From contig CAVTGB010000004.1 in NCBI GenBank assembly GCA_963734125.1, positions 1 to 64,000 of the forward strand: a stretch of DNA of 64,000 nucleotides, in the 5' to 3' direction. Positions within the stretch are counted from its first letter, which is position 1. The number at the start of each line of letters is the position of its first letter. The translations under genes were made by a program, and so were the position numbers. The notes under the pieces are model-generated. The model saw only the letters and a program-made list of their open reading frames with translations, searched no databases and had not been told where the DNA came from. This document shows positions 26,665-35,886 of the stretch, one piece after another. The stretch comes from DATARH01 sp963734125. GTDB lineage: Bacteria > Pseudomonadota > Alphaproteobacteria > ATCC43930 > CGMCC-115725.

Positions 26665-26793
26665 GTCATCCCGGCGAATGCCGGGACCCATCCAGATGCA
26701 AGTCATGTCACATCCCAAATTGACGTGGCGCTGCTGCCTGATCCGAATGGCCATACGGGCGGATAAATGGGTCCCGGCCTTCGCCGGGATGAC
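26665..26793. repeat. Dispersed palindromic repeat, family A, copy 2
   Basis: Arms 26665-26690 (GTCATCCCGGCGAATGCCGG...) and 26768-26793 (...CCTTCGCCGGGATGAC) face each other across 77 bases. The right arm is read in frame at the start of the outer-membrane factor gene. Confidence 0.85.
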
Positions 26794-28279
26794 AACCCTG
26801 CTGATGGTCGCCGCCTGCACCGTCGGGCCGGACTATCAGCGCCCCGCGGCGGCGGTCCCGGCCGCCTACAAGGAGGCGGGCCAGAAGGTGGCCGACTGGC
26901 AGACGGCGCAGCCGGCCGATGCGAGCGACCGCGGCGCGTGGTGGAAGGTCTACCGCGATCCGGTCCTCGATGGCCTGGCCCAGCAGATCGAGGTTTCGAA
27001 CCAGAACCTCAAAGCCTCAGAGGCCGCGTTCCGCCAGGCCGAGGCAATCGTCGCGCAGGCTCGCGCCGGGTTTTTCCCAACGGCCCAGGCCACCGCCTCG
27101 GCAACGCGCTCGCGCGGCGGTGGAGGAGGGGGTGGCACCGCCGCGGGACGTGGCGGCTCGGGGAGCATCTCCAACTTTTTCAGCATTGCCGGCTCGGCTA
27201 CCTGGATCCTCGATCTGTGGGGCAAGGTTAGCCGCACCGTCGAAAGCAATGTCGCGACCGCGCAAGCCGATGCCGGCGATGTCGCAAATGTGCGGCTGGC
27301 CGCCCAGGGCCAGCTCGCCAGCGACTATATGCAGCTGCGGGTGGCGGACGAACTGAAGCGGCTGCTCGACGCGGCGGTCAACGCCTACGGCGAATCGCTG
27401 CGCATCACCCAGAACCAGTATAATGCGGGGATCGCCGCGGCCTCCGACGTGGCGCAGGCCCGCACCCAGCTCGAGAGCACCCGGGCCCAGGCGATCGCTA
27501 CGGGCGTCGTGCGCGCGCAGCTCGAACACGCGATCGCGGTCTTGATCGGCAAGCCTCCCGCCGAATTGACGATTTTCCCGGCCGCCAGTGTCCCCGTCCC
27601 GCCCGAAATTCCGGCAGGGCTGCCCTCGACCCTCCTCGAACGGCGGCCCGACATCGCCGCGGCGGAGCGCCAGATGGCAGCCGCCAACGCTCAGATCGGC
27701 GTCGCCGAGACGGCGTTCTTCCCAGCGGTCACGCTGTCGGGCGACGCGGGCAGCGCCGCCACCAAGCTCGGCCAATTGTTCTCGGCGCCAAGCCTGGTAT
27801 GGTCGTTCGGCACCACCCTGGCCGAAACCGTTTTCGACGCCGGCCTCCGCCAAGCCCAGGTTGAGGCGGCCCGCGCTCAATTCGATGCGACGGTGGCCGA
27901 TTACCGGCAAACCGTGCTGACCGGGTTTCAGCAGGTCGAGGACGAGCTTGCCGCGCTGCGTATTCTCAGCCAGCAGGCCGCTGCCGAGGACAGCGCGGTC
28001 GCCGCCGCACGCGAGGCCGAGCGCATCATCTTCAACCAGTATAAGTCCGGAACTGTCGCCTATACCGCGGTCGTCGTCGCTCAAACGGCGGCGCTCACCA
28101 ATGCCGAAGCCGCGCTTAGCGTGCGCCAAAGCCGCCTGGTCGCCAGCGTGGCGTTGATCCAGGCGCTGGGTGGCGGCTGGACTATCGCGCAAGTCCCGAA
28201 CCGCGAGCAGATCGAAAGCGACAGCCCGCTCAATTTCAGTCCCCTCCCGCCGGCCGACGCGTGGCCGAAGCTGTGGTAG
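26747..28279 (+). CDS. Outer-membrane efflux factor, OprM/NodT family lipoprotein
   Basis: TolC-like channel completing the MdtABC system. Conserved blocks: ACTVGPDYQRPAAAVPAAYK directly after the lipobox, DRGAWWKVYRDPVLDGL, NQNLKASEAAFRQAEAIVAQ, two OEP repeats of coiled-coil hairpins, PAGLPSTLLERRPDIAAAER and GFQQVEDELAALRIL. The start is uncertain: ATG 26747 gives a 24-residue signal peptide (MAIRADKWVPAFAGMTTLLM... AAC) whose middle is encoded by repeat family A, while ATG 26789 leaves only ten residues before the Cys, too short for export. A Gly-rich stretch (RGGGGGGGTAAGRGG) lies near residue 120. Confidence 0.85.
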   Translation: MAIRADKWVPAFAGMTTLLMVAACTVGPDYQRPAAAVPAAYKEAGQKVADWQTAQPADASDRGAWWKVYRDPVLDGLAQQIEVSNQNLKASEAAFRQAEAIVAQARAGFFPTAQATASATRSRGGGGGGGTAAGRGGSGSISNFFSIAGSATWILDLWGKVSRTVESNVATAQADAGDVANVRLAAQGQLASDYMQLRVADELKRLLDAAVNAYGESLRITQNQYNAGIAAASDVAQARTQLESTRAQAIATGVVRAQLEHAIAVLIGKPPAELTIFPAASVPVPPEIPAGLPSTLLERRPDIAAAERQMAAANAQIGVAETAFFPAVTLSGDAGSAATKLGQLFSAPSLVWSFGTTLAETVFDAGLRQAQVEAARAQFDATVADYRQTVLTGFQQVEDELAALRILSQQAAAEDSAVAAAREAERIIFNQYKSGTVAYTAVVVAQTAALTNAEAALSVRQSRLVASVALIQALGGGWTIAQVPNREQIESDSPLNFSPLPPADAWPKLW

Positions 28280-28292
28280 GGCGAGGCCGTCG

Positions 28293-28925
28293 CTATCGGG
28301 CGCGGGTGTAGGGACGGCAGTCGTAACGCACCAGGTCCCGAAAATGCGGCCGCATCTTCTCGGTCCACGGTGTGTTGGCGGCGGTTTTCCAGGCGGCCGA
28401 AGCCATCACGTCGGGCCGGGCGAAGTGATAGAGCGCGGCATAGCGCTGCGTCGCCCCGGTGCCGCGGTAGCGCCGCGCCGAGAGCGTGCCCGGCACCGAG
28501 CCGAGCGCGGGGACGTGCTCGGTGTTGTACCATTCGTTGAATTCATGCTCGTGCTCGGGCACGACGTTCATCGCAATGAGGAGGACCGAAGCGGCACCCT
28601 CGGGCGCAATCTTGTCGCCGGGGAAGAGCTGCTCGCCCTCGAAGCGCATCAGCCCCTTCCGAAAGCGGGCGGTGCGCTTGGTCCAGGGCGACGAATTGGC
28701 GCCGGCGATCGCCTGATAGGGCGGGCTCTGCAGCACCCCAGCTTCGGCGAGATCATAGGTCGCCAGCGACACCTTCGGGTTGTCGGCGGCGATCCAGCGC
28801 TGCGCATTGAGGAAGCCCGGGATCGCCAGCCGCTCGGGGATGTGCTCGAGATCGTACCAGTCGTGGAACTCGTCTTCGGGGGCGGCCGAGAAATCCATCG
28901 CCGCGATCAGGATGCCCTTTGCCAT
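28293..28925 (-). CDS. Tandem ferredoxin-like (EthD/Dabb-type) domain protein
   Basis: A 210-residue cytoplasmic protein made of two homologous halves of about 105 residues. The first has EFHDWYDLEHIPERLAIPGF (19-38) and the second EFNEWYNTEHVPALGSVPGT, i.e. the F-x-x-WY-x-x-EH signature of small dimeric alpha/beta-barrel proteins; each half also has a downstream 'YDLAE' or 'YHFAR' strand. Such domains bind small aromatic or aldehyde compounds or catalyse minor rearrangements. Fusing two in one chain would form a barrel intramolecularly. Function unknown. Confidence 0.65.
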   Translation of the reverse strand: MAKGILIAAMDFSAAPEDEFHDWYDLEHIPERLAIPGFLNAQRWIAADNPKVSLATYDLAEAGVLQSPPYQAIAGANSSPWTKRTARFRKGLMRFEGEQLFPGDKIAPEGAASVLLIAMNVVPEHEHEFNEWYNTEHVPALGSVPGTLSARRYRGTGATQRYAALYHFARPDVMASAAWKTAANTPWTEKMRPHFRDLVRYDCRPYTRAR

Positions 28926-29016
28926 CGTTTCCTCGCCCCTGTTTTAGCTATGCTTCGCGCACTCTATCAGGAGAACGCCGATGGCGCTCGCCCCGCGCGC
29001 GTAGATCGGCGCCGCA

Positions 29017-29535
29017 TCAGGCGGCGCGGCGCGGCGGCTCGCACCGGGCCTGCTTGCCGGTATCAAGCAGCCGGCGCAGCTGGTCGCGACCGCGCGACAG
29101 GCGCGATCGGACGGTCCCCACGGGGATTCGGAGTGTCCGCGCAACCTCTTCGTACGCCATCCCCTCGAGACCGACGAGCAGGATTACCTGGCGCTGTTCC
29201 TCGGCTAGCTTCCCGATCGCGGCTTCAAGGTCGCGCAGCTCAAGCGTCGCGAGCGCGCTCGGCTGCACGGTCAGCACCGGCGCCATTTCCTCGATACCGA
29301 CGGCGACGCCCTCGCGCAACGAGCGCCGCACATCGTTGACATGCTGGTTGTGCAGTATCGTGAAGAGCCAGGCCCGCAAATCGGTACCGGGCTGCCAGAG
29401 GTGCCGTTTGGCGATGGCCCGGGTCAGACAGCTCTGGACGAGATCGTCGGCTCGGGTCATATCCCGGGTCAAGGCGCGCGCATAGCGGCGAAGCCGCGGG
29501 ATCTCGACAGCGAGCAGCCGAGCGAAATCGTTCAT
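29017..29535 (-). CDS. ECF-type RNA polymerase sigma factor
   Basis: A 172-residue sigma-70 family protein with region 2 (IPRLRRYARALTRDMTRADD, then LRAWLFTILHNQHVNDVRR) and region 4 (IGKLAEEQRQVILLVGLEGM, helix-turn-helix AYEEVARTLRIPVGTVRSRL). The spacing and the short sequence match extracytoplasmic function sigma factors. No anti-sigma factor, NepR/PhyR or transmembrane partner is adjacent; the flanking genes are an EthD-like protein and dnaB, both unrelated. Its target promoter cannot be read from the window. Confidence 0.9.
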   Translation of the reverse strand: MNDFARLLAVEIPRLRRYARALTRDMTRADDLVQSCLTRAIAKRHLWQPGTDLRAWLFTILHNQHVNDVRRSLREGVAVGIEEMAPVLTVQPSALATLELRDLEAAIGKLAEEQRQVILLVGLEGMAYEEVARTLRIPVGTVRSRLSRGRDQLRRLLDTGKQARCEPPRRAA

Positions 29536-29730
29536 CGGAAAACCTCATCCTTGTCTCGCGTCCCCGTAAAGGAGCTCAACGATGAGGCAAAGGTAGAGGC
29601 CCGACGTAACCCAATTATGTATGGTAAATCTCGGCTCGGTAAAAAGTTGTAACGTTTTGCCGGTTTCGATGTCCGGGCGGTAAAGGGGCGCCCCTGCGTG
29701 TAAACGGTGTGAGATTTGACCAAAGATTCT

Positions 29731-31276
29731 TTAGTAGTCCGCAGTGGGCAAGTGCTCGGCGCCGATAAAATTGTCGAATTTGGTGGTCTCCGCCTCGAAA
29801 TGCAGTTTGATCGTGCCGATCGGTCCGTGGCGCTGCTTGGCGATGATAATGTCGGCCATCTCGAAGGCTGCCTCGCAGCGCTCCCTCCAGCGGTCATGGC
29901 GGTCGTTGAATTTGTCCTCGCTCTCTTCCGGGCGGCGGGTCGGCTCGGCGCGCGAGAGGTAATATTCCTCGCGGAAGATGAACATCACGACGTCGGCATC
30001 CTGCTCGATCGAGCCGGATTCGCGCAGATCGGCGAGCATCGGGCGCTTGTCCTCGCGCTGCTCGACGGCGCGCGACAGCTGGGCGACAAGGCCAGCACCG
30101 GCACATCCAATTCCTTGGCGATCGCCTTTAGCCCGCGGGTGATCTCGGAGATTTCCTGCACGCGGTTTTCCATCGCCCGGGCCTGTGCCGAGGGGCGCAG
30201 CAGCTGCAGGTAATCGATGACGATCAGCCCGAGGCCCTGCTGGCGCTTCAGGCGCCGGGCGCGGGTGCGCAACGCAGCGACCGAGAGCGCCGGGGTGTCG
30301 TCGATATACAGCGGCACCGCAGCCAGACGCTGCGATGCGGCGACGAACTTGTCGAAATCCTCTGCGCCGCACCTCGCCGCGGCGGATGCGGTCGGAGGAA
30401 ATGCCGGATTCCTCGGCGAGGATGCGGGTGGCGAGTTGCTCGGCCGACATTTCGAGCGAGAAGAAGCCGACGACCGCGCCGTCCTCGGCCGCCCGGCTCA
30501 GATCGATCCGGCCATCGGCGCCGTGCGCGGGCGATAGGCCTTGGCCGCGCTGAACGCGATGTTGGTGGCGAGCGCGGTCTTCCCCATCGACGGCCGCCCG
30601 GCGAGGATGATCAGGTCGGAGGGGTGGAGCCCGCCGAGCTTCTTGTCGAGATCGACAAAGCCGGTCGCCACGCCGACCGTCTTGCCGTCGCGCTTGAAGG
30701 CGGCCTGGGCCAGCGTGATCGCGGTGGTCAGCGCCGTCGTGAACGCTTGAAACCCGCCTTCTGCCTGGCCGGCCGTCGCCAAGCTCGAACAATTTTGCTT
30801 CGGCCCGTTCGATCTGCTCGATCGCGGGGTCGTCGAGGTCGTGGCGGAACGCATCGGTGACGACGTCCTGCGCCGACCGTGATCAGCTCGCGCCGCAGAT
30901 GGAGGTCGTGGATCGTGCGGCCATAATGCTCGGTATTGATGATCGTCACCGCCGCCTCGGCGAGCCGGGCGAGGTACTGCGCCCCGCCGATCTCGGCCAG
31001 GGCGCCGTCCTGGTCGAACAGGTTTTTCAGCGTGATCGGGTTGGCGATCTGGCCGCGATCCAACAGCTTGCCGATCGCCGCGTAGATCCGGCCGTGCACC
31101 GCATTGCCGAAATGCTCGGGCGCGAGAAACTCGGCAACGCGGCTATAGGCGGCGTTGTTGATCAGGATGGCGCCCAACAGCGCCTGCTCGGCCTCGGTGT
31201 TGGAGGGCGGCTGCGGGACGCGGTCTAGATCGGGCTCGCGCAGCGGCGTGACCCGCGAAGTCGTTGTTGTTTCCAT
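29731..31276 (-). CDS. dnaB: Replicative DNA helicase DnaB (frame interrupted by five apparent insertions)
   Basis: Hexameric fork helicase. The start METTTTSRVTPLREP is at 31276. The N-terminal domain (PPSNTEAEQALLGAILINNA, PITLKNLFDQDGALAEIGG) and the RecA-like domain (LIILAGRPSMGKTALATNIA with Walker A; FFSLEMSAEQLATRILAEES; LIVIDYLQLLRPS; LRESGSIEQDADVVMFIFRE) are all present but in shifting frames. Apparent +1 insertions lie near 30874, 30780, 30525, 30368 and 30085; each removal restores a conserved block. DnaB is essential, so these are best read as sequence errors. The C-terminus GTIKLHFEAETTKFDNF is typical. Confidence 0.9.
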
Positions 31277-31391
31277 GCCGGCGCAGAGTACCACCACAGC
31301 ACCAGGGTACGGCGCGGCCATTAGAATCCACAGCCTGTGTTACCTGGGGACGAAATGCGGGCCGGCCGCTAGCATTAAGGATCCTGCCGAA

Positions 31392-32630
31392 TCAGGCGGC
31401 GCGTCCGGTCGGTTTCTGCGCCGCCGCGCTGGGTGCGCGTTCCCAGTCGAACATGTAGTCGCGGGTCAAGGGCACGGTATCCACCGCCTTTGCCAGCTGC
31501 ATCTGGAACACCTGACAGATGTCGTGGCGGAACGAGAGCTCGGTGCCGACCAGATACATCTCCCACATCCGGCAGAAACGCTCATCGTAGAGGTCGGCGA
31601 TGCGGTCGCGGTTCTGCTCGAAGCGGCGCCGCCAGGCGCGCAGCGTCTCGGCGTAATGGAGGCGCAGGATCTCGATATCGGTGATCCACAGCCGCGCCCG
31701 CTCGGCCTCGGGCACGACCTCGGACAACGCCGGCGCATAGGCGCCGGGGAAAATATACTTGCGCAGCCAGGGATTGGTCGTCCCCGGCCCGTCCATGCGA
31801 CCGATCGAATGCAACAGCGTGACCCCGTCGGGCGCGAGGAGTTCGGTCAGCCGGCGGAAAAATACCGGGTACTGGTTGACCCCGACATGCTCGAACATGC
31901 CGACCGAGACGATGCGGTCGTAGCAGCCCCTCTCCTCGCGGTAGTCGCGCAGATAAAACCGCACCTGGTCGCTGAGGCCCGCCGCGGCGGCGCGTCGCGT
32001 CGCCACCTTGTGCTGCTCCTCGGACAGGGTGAGGCCGGTCACGTCAACGCCGCATTCGGCAGCGAGGTAGAGAGCGAGGCCGCCCCAGCCCGAGCCGATG
32101 TCGAGCACCTTTTGACCCCGATGCAGCAGCAGCTTCGCCGCGATATGCCGCTTCTTGTTCTCCTGCGCGGTATCCAGGTCGTCCTCCGGCGTGCGGAAAT
32201 ACGCGCAGGAATATTGCCGGTCGCGGTCGAGAAACAGCTCGTAGAGCTGGTCCGAGAGATCGTAATGATGAGCGACGTTGCGCCGCGCGCGCGGGACCGG
32301 ATTGTACTGGTGAAGGCGACGCACGAGCCGCCCGGCAGCCTGGCCCAGCCGGATCGGCAGCGCGGTGGCTTGCGCCGCGTCGTTCGATACCAAGATGTCG
32401 ATGAAATCGTAGAGGCTGCCTTCCTCGACGGTCAGCGTGCCGTCCATGTAGGCTTCCCCGACGAAAAGCCGAGGCTTTACCAGAAGCTTCCAGTGGAGAC
32501 TACGGTCATGCAGGCGGATCGTTGCCGAGGGGCCGGGCGAACCCTCGAACACATGCCGCTTGCCGGCGGCGTCGATGACGCTGAGCCGGCCGATACCGAT
32601 GAAACGGGCGAGCACGGGGGCGAGCAGCAT
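31392..32630 (-). CDS. cfa: Cyclopropane-fatty-acyl-phospholipid synthase
   Basis: A 412-residue enzyme that methylenates unsaturated phospholipid acyl chains using SAM. The lipid-binding N-terminus (FVGEAYMDGTLTVEEGSLYD) is followed by NVAHHYDLSDQLYELFLDRD, SCAYFRTPEDDLDTAQENKK, the SAM site KVLDIGSGWGGLALYLA (174-190) and MFEHVGVNQYPVFF, LHSIGR. All are CFA synthase hallmarks. A 9-bp perfect inverted repeat (32640-32680) lies directly upstream of the start codon. Confidence 0.93.
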   Translation of the reverse strand: MLLAPVLARFIGIGRLSVIDAAGKRHVFEGSPGPSATIRLHDRSLHWKLLVKPRLFVGEAYMDGTLTVEEGSLYDFIDILVSNDAAQATALPIRLGQAAGRLVRRLHQYNPVPRARRNVAHHYDLSDQLYELFLDRDRQYSCAYFRTPEDDLDTAQENKKRHIAAKLLLHRGQKVLDIGSGWGGLALYLAAECGVDVTGLTLSEEQHKVATRRAAAAGLSDQVRFYLRDYREERGCYDRIVSVGMFEHVGVNQYPVFFRRLTELLAPDGVTLLHSIGRMDGPGTTNPWLRKYIFPGAYAPALSEVVPEAERARLWITDIEILRLHYAETLRAWRRRFEQNRDRIADLYDERFCRMWEMYLVGTELSFRHDICQVFQMQLAKAVDTVPLTRDYMFDWERAPSAAAQKPTGRAA

Positions 32631-32639
32631 GGCGCGATA

Positions 32640-32680
32640 CTATCGGGGAAATTGATGAAAGAAAACAAGCCCCCCGATAG
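32640..32680 (-). promoter_or_regulatory. Inverted repeat in the cfa leader
   Basis: CTATCGGGG (32640-32648) is the exact inverse of 32672-32680, with a 23-base A-rich spacer. On the cfa strand it covers about 10-50 bases before the ATG, where it could be an operator or an mRNA hairpin occluding the ribosome site. Function is inference. Confidence 0.4.
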
Positions 32681-32866
32681 CGGGAATTCGGCACAAAGAC
32701 AGATCGCGGCGAGGCGATCGGGCGGACGGTGCCTTGACAGAAGCGCGGCATGGCCGCGTAATGATCGAAGCCGTCATGCCGTGGCGGGGCCCCGATCTCG
32801 TTGTCGCCGGGTTCCCCATGGCTGAAGCGGCGGCGGCGCTCTTTATCCTGATCCAAGAGGAAGGCG

Positions 32867-33214
32867 ATGTCAGACGACACCCGCACGCCCGAGGAGGCGG
32901 AGTTCATTACCGCCGCGTATGCGGAGAAAGTGAAAGAGAGTTTCCTGGCATTCGCCGAGAACCTGTCGGTCGGCCAGGCCGAGAAATCCTGCACGGAGCG
33001 GTTTCTGCGGTCGTTGGCAATGATCAAGAAGGCGCGAGATCTGGCGCTCGTCGCGATCATCGAGGGACAGTCGGTCGAGGCTGAGATGCCGGGCTACGGG
33101 CGCACCGGCAGCGGCGAGGCCGCCGGCGAAGGGCTCTCCGCGGAAGATCAGGCGATGATCGAGGCCGCCCTTTCGGGGACGACCGGGGTCGCCAAACCGG
33201 TGCGCCTCAGGTAG
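32867..33214 (+). CDS. Small hypothetical protein
   Basis: A 115-residue cytoplasmic protein starting MSDDTRTPEEAEFITAAYAE; ATG 32867 follows AAGAGGAAGGCG, a good ribosome binding site. It looks helical (ERFLRSLAMIKKARDLALVA) with an acidic N-terminus and no membrane segment or metal motif. It precedes nth by 30 bases on the same strand and may be co-transcribed. No family recognised. Confidence 0.55.
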   Translation: MSDDTRTPEEAEFITAAYAEKVKESFLAFAENLSVGQAEKSCTERFLRSLAMIKKARDLALVAIIEGQSVEAEMPGYGRTGSGEAAGEGLSAEDQAMIEAALSGTTGVAKPVRLR

Positions 33215-33244
33215 TAGCGCAGCGGCGCGCCCCCCACGCGACGG

Positions 33245-34033
33245 ATGCGCCGCTTTTCCAAACGCGAGGTCGAGGAGTTTTATCGGCGCCTCGCGGCGAG
33301 CCGGCCGATCCCGCGAACTGAGCTCGAGTTTATCAACCCATTTACGCTGCTGGTCGCGGTGGTGCTGTCGGCGCAGGCGACCGATGCTGGAGTCAACCGG
33401 GCCACCCCGGCGCTCTTTGCACTCGCCGATGCTCCGATGAAAATGCTGGCGCTCGGCGAGGAGCGGGTCGCCCAACTGGTGCGCACGATCGGGCTCTACC
33501 GCACCAAGGCGAAGAATATCATCGCCTTGTCGCGGATCCTGATCGCCGAGCATGGCGGCATTGTGCCGCGCGACCGCGAGACGCTCGAAACGCTGCCCGG
33601 GGTCGGGCGCAAGACCGCCAACGTCGTGCTCAACGTCGCCTTTGGCGAACCGACGATCGCGGTCGATACGCATATCTTCCGTGTGGGTAACCGCACCGGC
33701 CTCGCCCCGGGCAAGACCCCGCTCGCCGTCGAACTGGGCCTCGAAGCCGTCACCCCGGCGCGCTACAAGCACGGCGCCCACCACTGGCTGATCCTGCACG
33801 GCCGCCATGTCTGCAAGGCGCGGAAGCCCGATTGCGCGGCCTGCGTCGTCGCCGATCTTTGCCGCTACGGCGCCAAGACGCCGCCTGCCGGGATGATCGC
33901 GGCGCGCGCCGATGTAAAGGCCGAGCCAAAGGCGAGCGCGACGAGGCGTCGAGCGCCCCCGCCCGCGGACTCGGGCAGCGCGCCAAAACGAACCCTCCCC
34001 CGCAAGCGGGGGAGGGAACGGCCCACGCCCTAG
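33245..34033 (+). CDS. nth: Endonuclease III
   Basis: DNA glycosylase/AP lyase for oxidised pyrimidines. The helix-hairpin-helix LPGVGRKTANVVLNVAFG carries catalytic K123, D141 lies in AVDTHIFRV, and the [4Fe-4S] cluster ligands are C190, C197, C200 and C206 (C-x6-C-x2-C-x5-C). Residues 1-210 match the family's usual length; the extra C-terminal part (about 50 residues, basic and Pro-rich, ending LPRKRGRERPTP) runs into a palindromic repeat at 33993-34016 and is probably recent read-through. Confidence 0.95.
   Translation: MRRFSKREVEEFYRRLAASRPIPRTELEFINPFTLLVAVVLSAQATDAGVNRATPALFALADAPMKMLALGEERVAQLVRTIGLYRTKAKNIIALSRILIAEHGGIVPRDRETLETLPGVGRKTANVVLNVAFGEPTIAVDTHIFRVGNRTGLAPGKTPLAVELGLEAVTPARYKHGAHHWLILHGRHVCKARKPDCAACVVADLCRYGAKTPPAGMIAARADVKAEPKASATRRRAPPPADSGSAPKRTLPRKRGRERPTP
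33993..34016. repeat. GC-rich palindrome at the 3' end of nth
   Basis: CCCTCCCCCGC (33993-34003) and its exact inverse (34006-34016) flank AA. It may act as a terminator although no U-tract follows; it is a common bacterial intergenic palindrome, and here it lies inside the extended nth frame. Confidence 0.6.
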
Positions 34034-34060
34034 GCGCGGGAGGGTGAGGACTTTCCGACG

Positions 34061-35762
34061 CTAGGCGTGGTTGGCCTTGTAATAGCTGTTGCGCAGGACC
34101 CGGCCGGGTAGGGCGCCGGTGTGCTTGCCGTCTTCGAGCAGCACCTGGCCATTGACGATCGTCATGTGGATGCCCTGGGCCGGCTCCTTGATGCGCTTGG
34201 CGCCGGTCGGGAAATCGTGCACGACCTCGAGCGGCAACGGCTTCACCATATCGGGATCGAAGATCGTGATGTCGGCGACCATGCCGGGGCGCAGGAGGCC
34301 GCGGTCATAGAGCCCGAAGGTCGAGGCCGATTTCGAACGTGAGCCGCCGCACCGCGGTCTCCAGCGACATGATCTTCTTGTCGCGCACCCACTCGGAGAG
34401 GAGGCGGGTCGAGAACCCGAAGCCGCTCTGGAACTGGACGTGCGCGCCGCCATCCGAGAGGCCGATGATGGCGTTCGGATAGTTGAGGATCTGCGCGACC
34501 GCGGCGTCGTCGACATTGTTTTCGCCGTGCAGCCACTCGGTATCGAGATGCTCCTCGATCGCCAGATCGAGGAAGCAGTCGATGATGCCCTTGCCCTGCA
34601 ACTTGGCGATTTCGCCGACGGTCTTGCCCTCATACTGCTTGTTCTTCGGCAGCATCGCGACCTGCAGCACCATATAGTCCCACCAGGTCGAACAGATGCC
34701 GATCGCCGGTCCGCTCTTGAACTCGACCGCCTCGTCGTGGAGCTTCCGGCGCACTTCTGGATCGGCATAGGCCTTCAGCATTTCTTCGGGCGATGAGAGG
34801 CAGATCGGGTGCCACACCGGCAGCCCGCGGAAGGTTTGGGTGTTGCGCATCGTGAAAAAGTCGGTGATGCGGTTGGGCGTGCACATCGGGTAGGCGCGGA
34901 TGCCCTTCGCGGTCGTCCGATCGACCTGCGCCATGTGCGCCTTCCACTGGCCGGGCCGGCGCATCGTCTGGCCGAGATTGTTGTAGACGACGGTGCGGCC
35001 GGTTGCTTCCGAGAGCCGGCTCATCAGCGCATCCTTCATTTCGGCCGCGCTGCCGCCACCCGACTGGATGAGGCCGGTGCCGAGCTCGCGAAGCACGTCG
35101 CCCAATGCGAAGATCTCCTTCTCATCGGCCCAGACCGCCGGGATGTGGACGCCTTGCGGGTCGAAATGGCCCTGGTTGCGCGACACCGAGAGGCCGAGCG
35201 CGCCGGCCTTCATGCCGTCGCGCACGAGGTCTTGCATCTGGCGGATCTCGTCGTCGGTCGCCGTGCGCTTCTGGCACTCGTCGCCCATCACGTAATAGCG
35301 CACCGCGGTGTGGCCGATAAAATTGCCGACATTGACCCCGAGATTGCGGTCCATCTGGTCGAGGTATTCGGGCACGGTCTCCCAGGTGATCTCCAGCGTG
35401 TCGAGCACCTCCATCGGGATCGCCTCGACGTAGGAGAGGAATTCCGAGAGGCGGCGCTCGGTACCCTTCTTGACCGGCGCCAGCGACAACGAGCAATTGC
35501 CGAAGATGACCGAAGTCGCGCCGTGGTCGCACGAATACGAGCACAACGGGTCCCAGGTGACCTGCGCGTCGTAATGGCAATGATTGTCGATAAAGCCCGG
35601 CGCGACGACGAGGCCCGCAGCGTCGATCGTGCGGCCTGCCGGTCCCGACAGCTTGCCGATCTCGACAATCCGGCCGTCCTTGACCGCGACGTCGGCCTTG
35701 AAGGAGGGCCCGCCCGAGCCGTTGACAACGCGTCCGTTCTTGATCAACAGGTCATAGGCCAT
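34061..35762 (-). CDS. N-acyl-D-amino-acid deacylase family amidohydrolase (one frameshift)
   Basis: Reconstructed length is about 567 residues, normal for this family. The start MAYDLLIKNGRVVNGSGG is at 35762 after AAGGA; the longer frame upstream is repeat sequence. Metal-site features: GFIDNHCHYDAQ (HxH), NFIGHTAVRYYVMGDE, and IGLSDGGAHVQF near the end of the barrel; the C-terminal strand set is YDRGLLRPGMVADITIFDPD. A +1 insertion near 34333 shifts the frame; removing one A gives LTFESASTFGLYDRG. Likely hydrolyses an amide of a D-amino acid or a related cyclic amide. It follows another amidohydrolase gene on the same strand after a repeat-filled 124-base gap. Confidence 0.85.
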
Positions 35763-35780
35763 CTTTCTCATTCCTTCTTT

Positions 35781-35860
35781 GTCATCCCGGCGAAAGCCGG
35801 GACCCATTTGTCATCCACTCGTGCGCCGGCGGCGTGGATCCCGGCCTGCGCCGGGATGAC
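35781..35860. repeat. Dispersed palindromic repeat, family A, copy 3
   Basis: Arms 35781-35806 (GTCATCCCGGCGAAAGCCGG...) and 35834-35860 (...CCTGCGCCGGGATGAC), inverted around 27 bases. It fills most of the space between the two amidohydrolase genes. Confidence 0.85.
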
Positions 35861-35886
35861 CAGTGTCCGGCTTTACCGACCACTGG

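Noticed and set aside
31155..32825. 556-codon plus-strand open frame opposite dnaB and cfa
   Set aside because: It spans two unrelated genes on the other strand and shows no domain.
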